Shown in pieces: positions 50,064 through 59,139 of a stretch of 64,000 nucleotides of DNA. The stretch is taken from assembly GCF_004367585.1 (NCBI RefSeq), contig NZ_CP038015.1, positions 3,230,001-3,294,000 on the forward strand, in the 5' to 3' direction. The stretch comes from Paenisporosarcina antarctica (lineage in GTDB: Bacteria; Bacillota; Bacilli; Bacillales_A; Planococcaceae). Each line of letters begins with the position of its first letter. Position 1 is the stretch's first letter. Both the position numbers and the translations under genes were made by a program. Below the pieces are notes generated by a model. That model was not told where the DNA came from and searched no databases. It saw only the letters and a program-made list of their open reading frames with translations.

Positions 50064-50619
50064 GCAGAGTTTGCGGTTGGTTGACGAGCACATAAAACGA
50101 GGCTGACAAATACCCTCACAACTCACGCTATTTTTGCGACTTCTTTTATTATTGTTTAAATTTTTATTAGTATTGTAGTAACTCTAAAGTTTCCTTACAC
50201 TTTACTGCACAAAAAAAAAGTCGACGAGTTCATTGATTAGCGTAGCATATTATTTTCTGGCACAACGATATCGTAAATCACCATAAATGGTTTAAAGATT
50301 CTAGATTGGAAATCATCGGGACACTACCTGTTATTAGTACACTTATTATACAACAAAAAGAAGCGATTCTTTAGATTGAAAAGCCGGCACATTCTGTTAG
50401 ATGATTTTGAATAAATAAAGGAACCTCACCATTTTTTAGATGAAAGAAAATATATGTACAAGTGATTGAAGTGGAAGGCGGCGACTCCGGCGGAAAAAGC
50501 ATGAGCCTGAAACGGAAATCACCCATATATAAATTGACTTTTCCAGTGACCTCAGATGCATCTTCAGCCGTTATTTGCCTCTATTATTGACCGTTACAAA
50601 TGGTCATATTATCGCAATG
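50064..50619. other. Spacer formed largely by repeat copy E
   Basis: No gene. The first 140 bp are AT-rich with no clear terminator. 50207-50553 is the reverse-oriented repeat. The rest borders the end of the aldehyde dehydrogenase gene. Confidence 0.55.
50207..50553 (-). repeat. Inverted repeat IR-left (intergenic repeat copy E)
   Basis: Reverse complement of 60880-61324: AAGTCGACGAGTTCATTGAT, GATATCGTAAATC, AAAGCCGGCACATTCT, AAAATATATGTACAAGTGAT, GGCGGCGACTCCGGCGG, AACGGAAATCACC and TATATAAATTGACTTTT all have counterparts in order. The GC-rich core is mostly deleted here. Similarity is about three quarters by eye outside the core. Confidence 0.75.
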
Positions 50620-52044
50620 CTACCAGTTTTGATTCCAGACGATTAATTTTAACTCAGTCATTTCTTCGATTGCATATTTAATTCCTTCTCGTCCCGTTCC
50701 GCTTTCCTTAACACCACCGTATGGCATGTTATCGACACGGAATGTTGGCACATCGTTAATCATGACGCCACCCACATGGAGATTTTCTGCTGCAGTCAAG
50801 GCGTTTTTTACATTGTTCGTGTAAATTCCTGCTTGAAGACCGTAGAGCGAGTCATTAACGTAGGAAATGGCTTCGTCAATTGAACTTATTTTATTAATTA
50901 ATACGATTGGAGCAAATACTTCCTGGCATGAAACTTTTAATTGTGGTTCGGCATCTAAAATAACGGTTGGTTCAAGTATTGTCTCTTGTGCTTTTCCACC
51001 TATGACAACTTTTGCGTTACCTCTTTTTGCTTCTTCAATCCAACTAAGAGATCTCTCCACATCTCCCATTGAAATTAAGGAAGAGATATATGTTTCTGAA
51101 TCCAGTGGATCACCTAACTTTAACTTTTTGGTTGCTTCTACAAATTTCTCTACAAATTCTTCATATAGAGCTTCGTGAACATATATTCTTTGCAGAGAAA
51201 TACATACTTGTCCTTGATTCGAAAAAGCGCCCATGATGCAGCGATCAATCACTCGATCAATTTCTACGTCTTTATCAATTATCAGTGATGCGTTTGAACC
51301 TAGCTCTAAGGTAGTCCGTTTTAGACCTGCCTTATTACGAATACCAATTCCAACACCAGGACTCCCTGTAAACGTAACCATTTTCACACGATCATCTTCA
51401 ACAATAGCATCGCCTATAATACGACCCGCTCCTGTTATAACGTTTAATGCGCCATCAGGTAAGCCTGCTTTTTGCAAAAGATCCGCAATAAATAGTGCAG
51501 ACAATGGAGTTTGAGAAGCTGGCTTTAAGACAATCGAATTTCCAGACGCAATAGCCGGACCCACTTTATGAGCAACTAAATTCATCGGGAAATTAAACGG
51601 TGTAATCGCCCCAATGACACCAATTGGTTTACGTACTGTGTAACCAATTCTACCTACTCCTCCTGCAGATGCATCTAAAGGAATGGTTTCGCCGTGAATT
51701 CTTTTTGCTTCCTCAGCTGCAAACTTATAGGTGTCAATCGTACGCGCTACCTCTGCTTTTGAAAACATGATTGGTTTAGCTGTCTCTAGTGTAATAATTT
51801 TTGCTGCATCGTCTTCTTGTTCTTTTAAAAGTTCTACTAGCTTTTCTAAAATACGTGCTCGCTCATGGGCAGGCATATTAGCCATCACATGCTGAGCTTC
51901 GTAAGCGGCTGTAATTGCTTGTTTCACATGATCTTTATTTGCCACTGCAACTTCTGCAATAACCTCTCGTGTATAAGGTGAGTAAAGAAGAGAATATTCC
52001 TTTGTCTCAACTTGTTCACCATTGATTAACAAGTGTTTTTTCAA
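50620..52044 (-). CDS. Aldehyde dehydrogenase (lactaldehyde/phosphonoacetaldehyde-type)
   Basis: A 474-residue NAD(P)+-dependent enzyme. Blocks are LLINGEQVETKEYSLLYSPY, VRKPIGVIGAITPFNFPMNL, VTFTGSPGVGIGIRN, catalytic Glu in TTLELGSNASLIIDK, catalytic Cys in FSNQGQVCISLQRIYV, and VDNMPYGGVKESGTGREGI. ELGSNA plus QGQVC recalls ALDHs for lactaldehyde, sulfo- or phosphonoacetaldehyde and glyceraldehyde-3-phosphate. Next to omega-type aminotransferases it would oxidise the semialdehyde they release. TTG 52044 follows GAGGTG. The longer frame would overlap the next gene and lacks a site. Confidence 0.83.
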   Translation of the reverse strand: MKKHLLINGEQVETKEYSLLYSPYTREVIAEVAVANKDHVKQAITAAYEAQHVMANMPAHERARILEKLVELLKEQEDDAAKIITLETAKPIMFSKAEVARTIDTYKFAAEEAKRIHGETIPLDASAGGVGRIGYTVRKPIGVIGAITPFNFPMNLVAHKVGPAIASGNSIVLKPASQTPLSALFIADLLQKAGLPDGALNVITGAGRIIGDAIVEDDRVKMVTFTGSPGVGIGIRNKAGLKRTTLELGSNASLIIDKDVEIDRVIDRCIMGAFSNQGQVCISLQRIYVHEALYEEFVEKFVEATKKLKLGDPLDSETYISSLISMGDVERSLSWIEEAKRGNAKVVIGGKAQETILEPTVILDAEPQLKVSCQEVFAPIVLINKISSIDEAISYVNDSLYGLQAGIYTNNVKNALTAAENLHVGGVMINDVPTFRVDNMPYGGVKESGTGREGIKYAIEEMTELKLIVWNQNW

Positions 52045-52120
52045 GCTTTTCACCTCAATTTTATTATTCCAAGCCAAAGCACCATTTAAACAAATTGTTA
52101 TTTGTGAAGAAAAATAAATA

Positions 52121-53458
52121 CTATTTAGTTTTTTCCTGCTGCTTTTCAATCGTAAGGATAGAATCATAAAGGATGGACATCATTTTTTCAATTTCAGTTT
52201 TATCGATAATTAATGGTGGCGCAAATACAAGGGTATCTTGATTATCGAAAACGATAGCTCTACAAATGACTCCACGTTTTGCTGCTTCTACAACAATTAA
52301 TGGAGACAAAGGAGATTCAAATCTTTCTTGAGTTACTTGATCTTTTACGATTTCAATGGCACCCATTAATCCTAAACCTCTAACATCACCGACAATGCCC
52401 AGATTGTTTTGTAGCCATTGAAAACCAGTTAACATTTCCTGGCCCATTACTCTTGCATTTTCAATTAAGTTTTCATTTTCAATAATCTCAATATTCTTCA
52501 ATCCAACCGCACAAGCTGTTGCATGACCACTATACGTATAGCCATGTAAAAGTGTACCCGTAGAAAGTTCAATGAGATCTTGATGGATTTTTTCTGAAAG
52601 TATGATACCGCCTAAAGGCAGATACCCACTACTAACGCCTTTTGCAAAACACATGACATCTGGTGTAACCCCATAGTGTTCGATACCGAAGTATTTACCT
52701 GTTCTTCCGAATCCTGTGATTACTTCGTCCGTGATAAATAAAATCTCAAACTCATTACATATTTCTCTTACTTCCTTGAAATAGTTCTCTGGCGCTATAT
52801 GAACACCACCAGCACCTTGTACAGGTTCTGCAACGAATGCAGCAATGGTATGTGATCCCTCTGCTTCAATTAATTCACGAAGCGCTTGAGAGGAAAAGTT
52901 ATCTACATGATAAAAGTCAGGGGCTAATGAATTGGTAAAATCTCGAAAAGGTTTTAACCCAGTTGCGCTGGTCGCTCCCATAGCAACGCCGTGATAGGAC
53001 TTAGTTCGTGAGATAATTTTCTTTTTACTTGGTTTTCCTTTTAATATCCAATAATGCCGAACAAGTTTATACGCCGTATCATTAGATTCCGAACCGCCAG
53101 ATGTAAAGAAAGTAGCACTTAAACCTGGTGGTGCAATTTGGGCAAGTTTAGCTGAGAGTCGAATGGCAGGTTCATTACTAAATGTAGAAAAACAAGAGTT
53201 AAAAGCTAACTTATTCATTTGATCCATTGCCGCTTTACCTAATTCTTTTCTACCGTGACCAACGTTGACATTCCACAGGGAGGACATGGCATCAATAAAA
53301 CAATCACCATTCACATCATACAGATAAACTCCTTTTCCTTCTGTAAAAATTAGTGCAGCTCCCTGTTCTTGTTGTTGCTTAATTGGCGATGTGGGGTGGA
53401 TAAAATGCTTTTTATCTAGATCTACTAATTCTTGAATTAAATTCACATCTTTTTGCAT
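52121..53458 (-). CDS. Class III omega-aminotransferase 1
   Basis: A 445-residue PLP enzyme of fold type I. Blocks are GKGVYLYDVNGDCFIDAMSS, FTSGGSESNDTAYKLVRHYW, SYHGVAMGATSATGL, FVAEPVQGAGGVHIAPENYF, FITDEVITGFGRTGKYFGIE, and the Schiff-base lysine strand MCFAKGVSSGYLPLGG. This pattern is that of beta-alanine/taurine/omega-amino acid:pyruvate aminotransferases. AAAGGAGG precedes the ATG. It lies 76 bp before the ALDH gene, which probably uses its aldehyde product. Confidence 0.88.
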   Translation of the reverse strand: MQKDVNLIQELVDLDKKHFIHPTSPIKQQQEQGAALIFTEGKGVYLYDVNGDCFIDAMSSLWNVNVGHGRKELGKAAMDQMNKLAFNSCFSTFSNEPAIRLSAKLAQIAPPGLSATFFTSGGSESNDTAYKLVRHYWILKGKPSKKKIISRTKSYHGVAMGATSATGLKPFRDFTNSLAPDFYHVDNFSSQALRELIEAEGSHTIAAFVAEPVQGAGGVHIAPENYFKEVREICNEFEILFITDEVITGFGRTGKYFGIEHYGVTPDVMCFAKGVSSGYLPLGGIILSEKIHQDLIELSTGTLLHGYTYSGHATACAVGLKNIEIIENENLIENARVMGQEMLTGFQWLQNNLGIVGDVRGLGLMGAIEIVKDQVTQERFESPLSPLIVVEAAKRGVICRAIVFDNQDTLVFAPPLIIDKTEIEKMMSILYDSILTIEKQQEKTK

Positions 53459-53601
53459 TCTGATAACCTCCTTTACGTGTTAACTAAATTTTAAGGGAAT
53501 TTCAAACGTATCACTTTTAAATTTATAGATCAGTTTTAGCAGAGTAAATTTAACTGACTTCACAAAGTTAAATAGTTGATGTAGCATTCTAGCGAACTTC
53601 A

Positions 53602-54906
53602 TTACGGTTGTGATGATCCAGCGCGTACCCCACACCAATCCAGAATAAAGGCTGCATACGTTTTGGTTACCTCTTTAACGCTATTTAAATCTACCCATTC
53701 ATCTGCACCATGCATGTTATCTCCCACTGGTCCATAACAGGTTGTTGGAATATCGTAATATAAATTATATAATCGAATGTCTGTGGTAGCGGTGATTACT
53801 GTATAATCCATTTTTTCTCCAGTCGTACGTTCATGAGCCATCTCTAGAGTTTTAAATAATGCCTGATTGGTGTCAAGAGAAACTCCTGCTGCATGAAATC
53901 CATAAAATGTAATTTGTGGTTCCATATTACGCAACCACTCATCTTTGCGTGCCTCTTCTAATAAGAAAGCTTTAACCTCATCCTTGATCTTTTGTGGATC
54001 TTCTCCTGGATAAAAACCAACTCTTGCTTCAATGGTACATTCTGAGGGTACATTCGATGGCCAATCACCTGAATGAATCATGCCAATATTTACATTTAGC
54101 GGATGATTCACATTGGAAAAATCCGGATGTTTAGGCTGGGAATTAATATGCTTACGGTACGTTTGTAAAGCTTCTATTAGGACATACGCCTTTTCTATCG
54201 CATTAACTGCACGATCTGCACGTTCCACATGAGCACCAGAACCAGTAACCTTTATCCTCAACCATATAACTCCTACCTGAGCTTTCAAACCAACGAGTCC
54301 GAATGGTTCAGGTATAAGAGCTCCATCAGCTATATACCCTTCAGCCAATGTAGTCAGTGCTCCATTACCGGTACATTCTTCTTCAATAACCGACTCTAGA
54401 ATCACATCCGCGCCTAATTCAATTCCGCATTCTTTTATTGCTTTTAGTGCATAACAAAATGCGGCAATCCCGGACTTCATATCCTGAATTCCTCGTCCAT
54501 ACATCTTGTCTCCTACAATGGTTGCTCCCCATGGATCATAGTTCCACAAGGAAGCAGGCTCAGCACTCACGACGTCCACATGCCCTTGAAGAATGAGACT
54601 CTTTCCTTCTTTAGGTCCATCACTTTTCCATGTACCAATGACCACAGGCCTGTTTTCATACGTCCATTCTGGTGGTGAATATCCAGGTAATTTAGAGATT
54701 TTTTCTACATCAGGAACAATCGATTCCGTGACAAGACCCAATTCATTCTTAAAAAATTGCGCCATAAATTCTTGAATAGGTGCTTCATTGCCTAATGTGC
54801 TTGGAAATTGGCCCATTTTTTGCAGAAACGAAACCTCTCCCTCCCATGACTCATCAATATGAGTAAACACTTTTTTAAGTGTATGTTTATTCCAATTAGT
54901 CCCCAA
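53602..54906 (-). CDS. M20-family deacylase (ArgE/DapE type, YodQ-like)
   Basis: A 434-residue zinc amidohydrolase, close in length to B. subtilis YodQ (about 436). Motifs are LQGHVDVVSAEP (first zinc ligands), YGRGIQDMKSGIAAF, LESVIEEECTGNGALT (catalytic Glu pair), VTGSGAHVERADRAVNAIEK (dimerisation domain His), ITATTDIRLYNLY and GDNMHGADEWVDLNS (last zinc His). It should remove an N-acyl group from an amino-acid-like substrate. TTG start with GGAGGAATACTT. Same order relative to the CoA-transferase genes as in the yod operon. Confidence 0.87.
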   Translation of the reverse strand: MGTNWNKHTLKKVFTHIDESWEGEVSFLQKMGQFPSTLGNEAPIQEFMAQFFKNELGLVTESIVPDVEKISKLPGYSPPEWTYENRPVVIGTWKSDGPKEGKSLILQGHVDVVSAEPASLWNYDPWGATIVGDKMYGRGIQDMKSGIAAFCYALKAIKECGIELGADVILESVIEEECTGNGALTTLAEGYIADGALIPEPFGLVGLKAQVGVIWLRIKVTGSGAHVERADRAVNAIEKAYVLIEALQTYRKHINSQPKHPDFSNVNHPLNVNIGMIHSGDWPSNVPSECTIEARVGFYPGEDPQKIKDEVKAFLLEEARKDEWLRNMEPQITFYGFHAAGVSLDTNQALFKTLEMAHERTTGEKMDYTVITATTDIRLYNLYYDIPTTCYGPVGDNMHGADEWVDLNSVKEVTKTYAAFILDWCGVRAGSSQP

Positions 54907-54936
54907 AAGTATTCCTCCTCTTGCAATCGTTTATTA

Positions 54937-56118
54937 TCAAACTTGCATATTTTCATAAATAACGGTCAATCCCATACCACCTGCCATGCATAACGTGACC
55001 ATTCCGTATTTCACACCTGTTCGGAGCATTTCATGAATTAATGTCACAGTAAGTTTCCCACCAGTAGCTCCTACAGGGTGACCTAACGCAATCGCTCCCC
55101 CGTTGACATTAACCTTGGCTGGGTCAAGATTCAATTCCCTTATAACGGCTAACGCCTGAGCGGCAAAAGCTTCATTTAGCTCAATCAAACCTATATCGTC
55201 TAGTGTTAAATCAGCCTTTTTCAATGCCTTTCTCGTAGCAGGGACTGGGCCAATTCCCATCACTGCCGGATCAACTCCGACACTCGCAAAAGCTTTAATC
55301 TTGACTAGCGGTTTTAGATTATATTGTTGTGCCTTATCTTCGGACATCAACAATAACGCAGAAGCCCCGTCATTCATTGGACATGAATTTCCCGCGGTAA
55401 CATCTCCGTCTTTTTGAAACATGGGTTTAAGACTTTTTAGTGCTGTTAGATCGATATCTTCACGAACCGATTCATCCGTATCAAATATAACTATTCCTTT
55501 TCGTGAATTTATTTCTAAAGGAACAATCTCATCTTTAAAGCGTCCTTCACGAATGGCTGTCGCAGCTTTTATATGACTGTCATAAGCATAACGGTCCTGA
55601 TCTTCCCGGCTAATGCCGTACCGTTTTGCTAAGGTTTCTGCTGTACACCCCATATGCTCCTTTTCTAATGAACAAATAAGTCCGTCTGATAATAGAGCAT
55701 CTTCCATTTCTACATTACCGAACTTACTTCCCCATCGATTTTTAACCACATAAGGTACGTTACTCATATTTTCTACACCACCGGCTATGATGACATCTTC
55801 CTGTCCAGCCATGATAGCTAATGCGCCATTTGTAATCGCCTTTAAACCAGATCCGCAGGCCTTAATAACAATATGCCCCGGGGTTGTGATGGGGAAGTTC
55901 GCTAATTGAGAGGATACCCTTGCAGCATTTAACCCTGTACCATGGACGTATCCATGACCAAATATAACTTCATCTACATAGTCTTTAGTTAGAGAAGATT
56001 TTTGCATCAAACCTTCCAGCACTTGTCTACCCATTTCAGTGGCCGAAACATTTTTTAACGATTTACCAAACGCTCCTACAGCGGATCGAACCCCTGCCAC
56101 GATTACTACATCATTCAT
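54937..56118 (-). CDS. Thiolase (acetyl-CoA C-acetyltransferase)
   Basis: A 393-residue thiolase. Blocks are VIVAGVRSAVGAFGKSLKNV, nucleophile strand HIVIKACGSGLKAITNGALA (Cys about 88), GGVENMSNVPY, AGNSCPMNDGASALLLMS, IELNEAFAAQALAV, GGAIALGHPVGATGGKL (catalytic His) and LCMAGGMGLTVIYEN (second Cys). It cleaves a 3-ketoacyl-CoA with CoA, or acetoacetyl-CoA to two acetyl-CoA. It follows the CoA-transferase genes by 13 bp and would act on their product. This gene is not part of the B. subtilis yod set. Confidence 0.92.
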   Translation of the reverse strand: MNDVVIVAGVRSAVGAFGKSLKNVSATEMGRQVLEGLMQKSSLTKDYVDEVIFGHGYVHGTGLNAARVSSQLANFPITTPGHIVIKACGSGLKAITNGALAIMAGQEDVIIAGGVENMSNVPYVVKNRWGSKFGNVEMEDALLSDGLICSLEKEHMGCTAETLAKRYGISREDQDRYAYDSHIKAATAIREGRFKDEIVPLEINSRKGIVIFDTDESVREDIDLTALKSLKPMFQKDGDVTAGNSCPMNDGASALLLMSEDKAQQYNLKPLVKIKAFASVGVDPAVMGIGPVPATRKALKKADLTLDDIGLIELNEAFAAQALAVIRELNLDPAKVNVNGGAIALGHPVGATGGKLTVTLIHEMLRTGVKYGMVTLCMAGGMGLTVIYENMQV

Positions 56119-56131
56119 TTTTTTCTCTCCT

Positions 56132-56776
56132 TTATATGTCCACTATTAATTCTGCACTTGTATTCTCGAGAACATCCTGAACGCTATAAGGTGGCATAAT
56201 TTCTTTTAATAATAATCCTTTATTTGTAACCTCAATAACCGCCATGTCAGTGATAATTAAATTTACACAGGCCTTTGCAGTTAAGGGTAAAGAACACTCG
56301 GTAAGGATTTTAGGCTGACCGTTACTGTTAACATGACTCATAACTACAATAACTTTCTTCGCTTTTTGTGATAGTTCCATAGCCCCACCAATGCCGGGAA
56401 CCCTTTTCCCAGGAACAATCCAATTGGCCAAATCCCCAGTTTCGCTTACTTCTAAAGAACCTAAAATCGTCACATCCAAATACCCACGACGTATAATTCC
56501 AAAGGATATCGTACTGTCAAAATAGGATACCCCTTTAACAGTCGTTGCCGGTAATCCAGCTGCGTTGCATAGGTCTGGATCTTCATTTCCCTTCTTAGGG
56601 GTCGGACCAATTCCTAAAACACCGTTTTCCGCATGAAACATCACTTGAATATCGTCAGGGAGATGATTTAGAACTAGCGAAGGAATCCCTATTCCGAGGT
56701 TCACAATCATTCCGTCCTTGATTTCCTGTGCAGCCCTCTTCGCAATTCGATTTCGAACATCTACTCCCATACCCAT
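56132..56776 (-). CDS. 3-oxoacid CoA-transferase, subunit B (YodR/ScoB-like)
   Basis: A 214-residue beta subunit with the catalytic glutamate in FHAENGVLGIGPTP, the GIGIPSLVLNHLP loop, LDVTILGSLEVSETGDLANW and GIGGAMELSQKAKKVIVVMS. It exchanges CoA between an acyl-CoA and a 3-oxo (or related) acid. Start ATG 56776 follows AAGGAG at ten nt; an upstream TTG overlaps the site. It overlaps subunit A by 16 bp. Length agrees with B. subtilis YodR (about 217). Confidence 0.9.
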   Translation of the reverse strand: MGMGVDVRNRIAKRAAQEIKDGMIVNLGIGIPSLVLNHLPDDIQVMFHAENGVLGIGPTPKKGNEDPDLCNAAGLPATTVKGVSYFDSTISFGIIRRGYLDVTILGSLEVSETGDLANWIVPGKRVPGIGGAMELSQKAKKVIVVMSHVNSNGQPKILTECSLPLTAKACVNLIITDMAVIEVTNKGLLLKEIMPPYSVQDVLENTSAELIVDI

Positions 56777-57435
56777 TTCCAATTCACTCCTTCACTTGGA
56801 ACCACTTTATCTACGAATACACCGGGAGTTATGATCATATCCGGATCAAGTTCACCTAAATCTACAATTTCCTCTGCTTCAGCAATTGTAAAGTTCCCCG
56901 CCATCGCAACCAGGGGGTTCGTATTTCGTGCACTTTTGTTATACACTAAATTCCCGAATGGATCCGCCTGTTTAACAAGCACAATGGATACATCTGCAGT
57001 CAGTGCAGGCTCAATTAAATACTGCTTTCCATCTACCCATACTTGTTCTTTTCCTTCGCCTACCATGCTATCTATTCCAATATCAACAAGAATTCCACCT
57101 AGGCCAACTCCGCCTGCTCGTATTTTTTCAGCTAATGTTCCCTGGGGATAAAATTCTACTTCTATTTTACGATCTGACATCTGTTGACCTGCGCTTGGAT
57201 TTGACCCAATATGTGAGACAATCAACTTTCTTGCTCTCCCATTGCTGACAAGACGCCCAATTCCGATATCTGGAAAACCTGCATCATTGCCGATTAACAC
57301 TAGATCTTTTACACCTTTTTCTAATATCGCATCAATCAATGTGGGAGGAGACCCAATTCCGCCAAAACCGCCATACATAAGAGTTATGCCATCATGAATA
57401 TGTGATAATGCTTCTTCAATACTACAAACTTTCAT
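56761..57435 (-). CDS. 3-oxoacid CoA-transferase, subunit A (YodS/ScoA-like)
   Basis: A 224-residue alpha subunit. Motifs are GITLMYGGFGGIGSPPTLID, LVLIGNDAGFPDIGIGRL, FYPQGTLAEKIRAGGVGLGG, and the end VITPGVFVDKVV. The GxGGxG loop binds CoA. ATG 57435 with GGAGG overlaps the end of the aminotransferase gene by 14 bp and is itself overlapped by subunit B, so all three are tightly coupled. Matches YodS (about 228). Confidence 0.9.
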   Translation of the reverse strand: MKVCSIEEALSHIHDGITLMYGGFGGIGSPPTLIDAILEKGVKDLVLIGNDAGFPDIGIGRLVSNGRARKLIVSHIGSNPSAGQQMSDRKIEVEFYPQGTLAEKIRAGGVGLGGILVDIGIDSMVGEGKEQVWVDGKQYLIEPALTADVSIVLVKQADPFGNLVYNKSARNTNPLVAMAGNFTIAEAEEIVDLGELDPDMIITPGVFVDKVVPSEGVNWKWVWE

Positions 57436-58804
57436 TTATTTCGACCTCCTCTTGCGCTAATGAATTTAATAGACCTAATTCTTCTTCAACTTCATCAATT
57501 ACTTCATTCAATATAGCTAAGAGTTCATCTACCTCTTTTTTCGTAATCACAAGTGGCGGGGAAATGATAATTGCATCACCAGTCACACCTTCCTCACCTG
57601 CATTTGCTTGGTATACGAGCAAACCTTTTTTCATCGATTTCTTAATAACGAGTCCCGAAATATTGAATGCTTTATTAAATGAACGCTTTTCAATTTTATT
57701 AGTAACAAATTCAATTCCTAATAAAAGCCCTTCTCCACGTACATCCCCAATGATGGAACTCTTTTTAGCAATTTCTTGTAATTTTTCTTTTAAATATTTC
57801 CCAGTGTCAGCAGCCACATCAACTAGCTGATGTTTTTCAATAAATTCCAATACAGCAAGTGCCACTGCAGTTGACAGTGGATTGGCACTATACGTATGGC
57901 CACTCATTATGGATTTTGAACCTTTTAATATCGGATCCATAATACGATCACTAACTAAAGTTGCCGCAATCGGTGTATATCCCGCACTCATCCCCTTGCC
58001 AAGAGCTACAATATCAGGTTGAACTTCCCAATGTTCTATAGCTAACATTTTCCCCGTACGACCTATACCTGTCATAACTTCATCAGCGATAAATAAGACG
58101 TTGTAACGATCACATATTGTTTTTATTTTTTCGTAATATCCTGCAGGTGGCACTAAAGCTGCAGCTGATGCTCCAACGATAGGTTCAGCAATAAAAGCAG
58201 CTATTTTATCTTCACCGGTACGTTGGATCACTCGTTCTAACTCGCTTGCACAAAGAAGATCACAACTTGGATAGGTCAGGTTGAATGGACAACGGTAACA
58301 ATACGGAGCAGAAACGGAAGGTAAATCGTCGAGTAACGAGACAAATCTCTCTCTTCTAGCCACATGCCCAGACATTGATAATGCCCCCATCGTAATTCCG
58401 TGGTAACTCATCCAGCGTGAGATTACTTTAGTTTTTGTATAAACTCCTTGTTCTTGCCAATATTGAATGGCAATTTTCATAGCGGTTTCCGTTGCCTCTG
58501 ACCCGCTATTTACAAAAAAAGACCAATTTAAATCACCAGGCATAATCTCACTTAGCTTTTTAGCTAAAGCTTCTGCAGGTTCACTTGTAAACTGTGAGCG
58601 ATAAACAAAGGAAACTTTTTTCGCTTGCTCATTCATGGCATTAATAATTTCTTGTACACCGTGTCCGATACTTGCAGTAACTGCGCCAGAAGAACCATCT
58701 ATATATTTTTTGTTGTCCTGGTCATATAGGTACACACCTTTACCGTACTTAACCATTGGGTAGTCAGCTTCTAATATTGGTTTTATTAAATGGTCACGAT
58801 TCAT
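57422..58804 (-). CDS. Class III aminotransferase 2 (YodT-like)
   Basis: A 460-residue PLP aminotransferase, similar in size and setting to B. subtilis YodT. Blocks are YGKGVYLYDQDNKKYIDGSS, FVNSGSEATETAMKIAIQYW, SYHGITMGALSMSGHVARRE, AFIAEPIVGASAAALVPPAG, FIADEVMTGIGRTGKMLAIE, and the PLP-lysine strand VALGKGMSAGYTPIAATLVS. A four-cysteine segment (YCYRCPFNLTYPSCDLLC) sits after the SYHG block. First gene of the minus-strand module and divergent from the PucR regulator. GGGAGGACCGAAA precedes the ATG. Confidence 0.88.
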   Translation of the reverse strand: MNRDHLIKPILEADYPMVKYGKGVYLYDQDNKKYIDGSSGAVTASIGHGVQEIINAMNEQAKKVSFVYRSQFTSEPAEALAKKLSEIMPGDLNWSFFVNSGSEATETAMKIAIQYWQEQGVYTKTKVISRWMSYHGITMGALSMSGHVARRERFVSLLDDLPSVSAPYCYRCPFNLTYPSCDLLCASELERVIQRTGEDKIAAFIAEPIVGASAAALVPPAGYYEKIKTICDRYNVLFIADEVMTGIGRTGKMLAIEHWEVQPDIVALGKGMSAGYTPIAATLVSDRIMDPILKGSKSIMSGHTYSANPLSTAVALAVLEFIEKHQLVDVAADTGKYLKEKLQEIAKKSSIIGDVRGEGLLLGIEFVTNKIEKRSFNKAFNISGLVIKKSMKKGLLVYQANAGEEGVTGDAIIISPPLVITKKEVDELLAILNEVIDEVEEELGLLNSLAQEEVEINESL

Positions 58805-59139
58805 TTTCGGTCCTCCCTTATTTATTGAATTAACTAAGATATATTTTTTATTTTTATAAGTTAAATTTTCAGAATTTTCCTTCTTGTGAATATTTTAATG
58901 TAATTTTCGGGAATTTTCTATTCGACACCGTCGATAAATTAGAACAGGATTTTTGTACACCTTGTATAAAAATTTGCTATTTAGAGTCCTTTATATTTAT
59001 GATAAAATAACTAAAATCATTTGTATTTTAATTAAATATCAATCGACATAAGGATTAGTTAATTTATCCAAAACTAGTGACTTATGATTTGTTTTAAGGG
59101 ATGTATTGGAGCACTTTTCACATGGGGGGCATGAACAAA
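58805..59139. other. Divergent control region of the aminotransferase module
   Basis: 335 bp, AT-rich, no gene. It contains the inverted repeat at 58950-58972 and several TATAAT-like boxes (for example ATGATAAAATAA near 58998) that could serve the PucR gene. Confidence 0.45.
58950..58972. promoter_or_regulatory. Candidate operator in the pucR/aminotransferase gap
   Basis: TTTTTGTACA and TGTATAAAAA form 10-bp arms with one mismatch around CCT, midway between the divergent genes. Confidence 0.4.
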
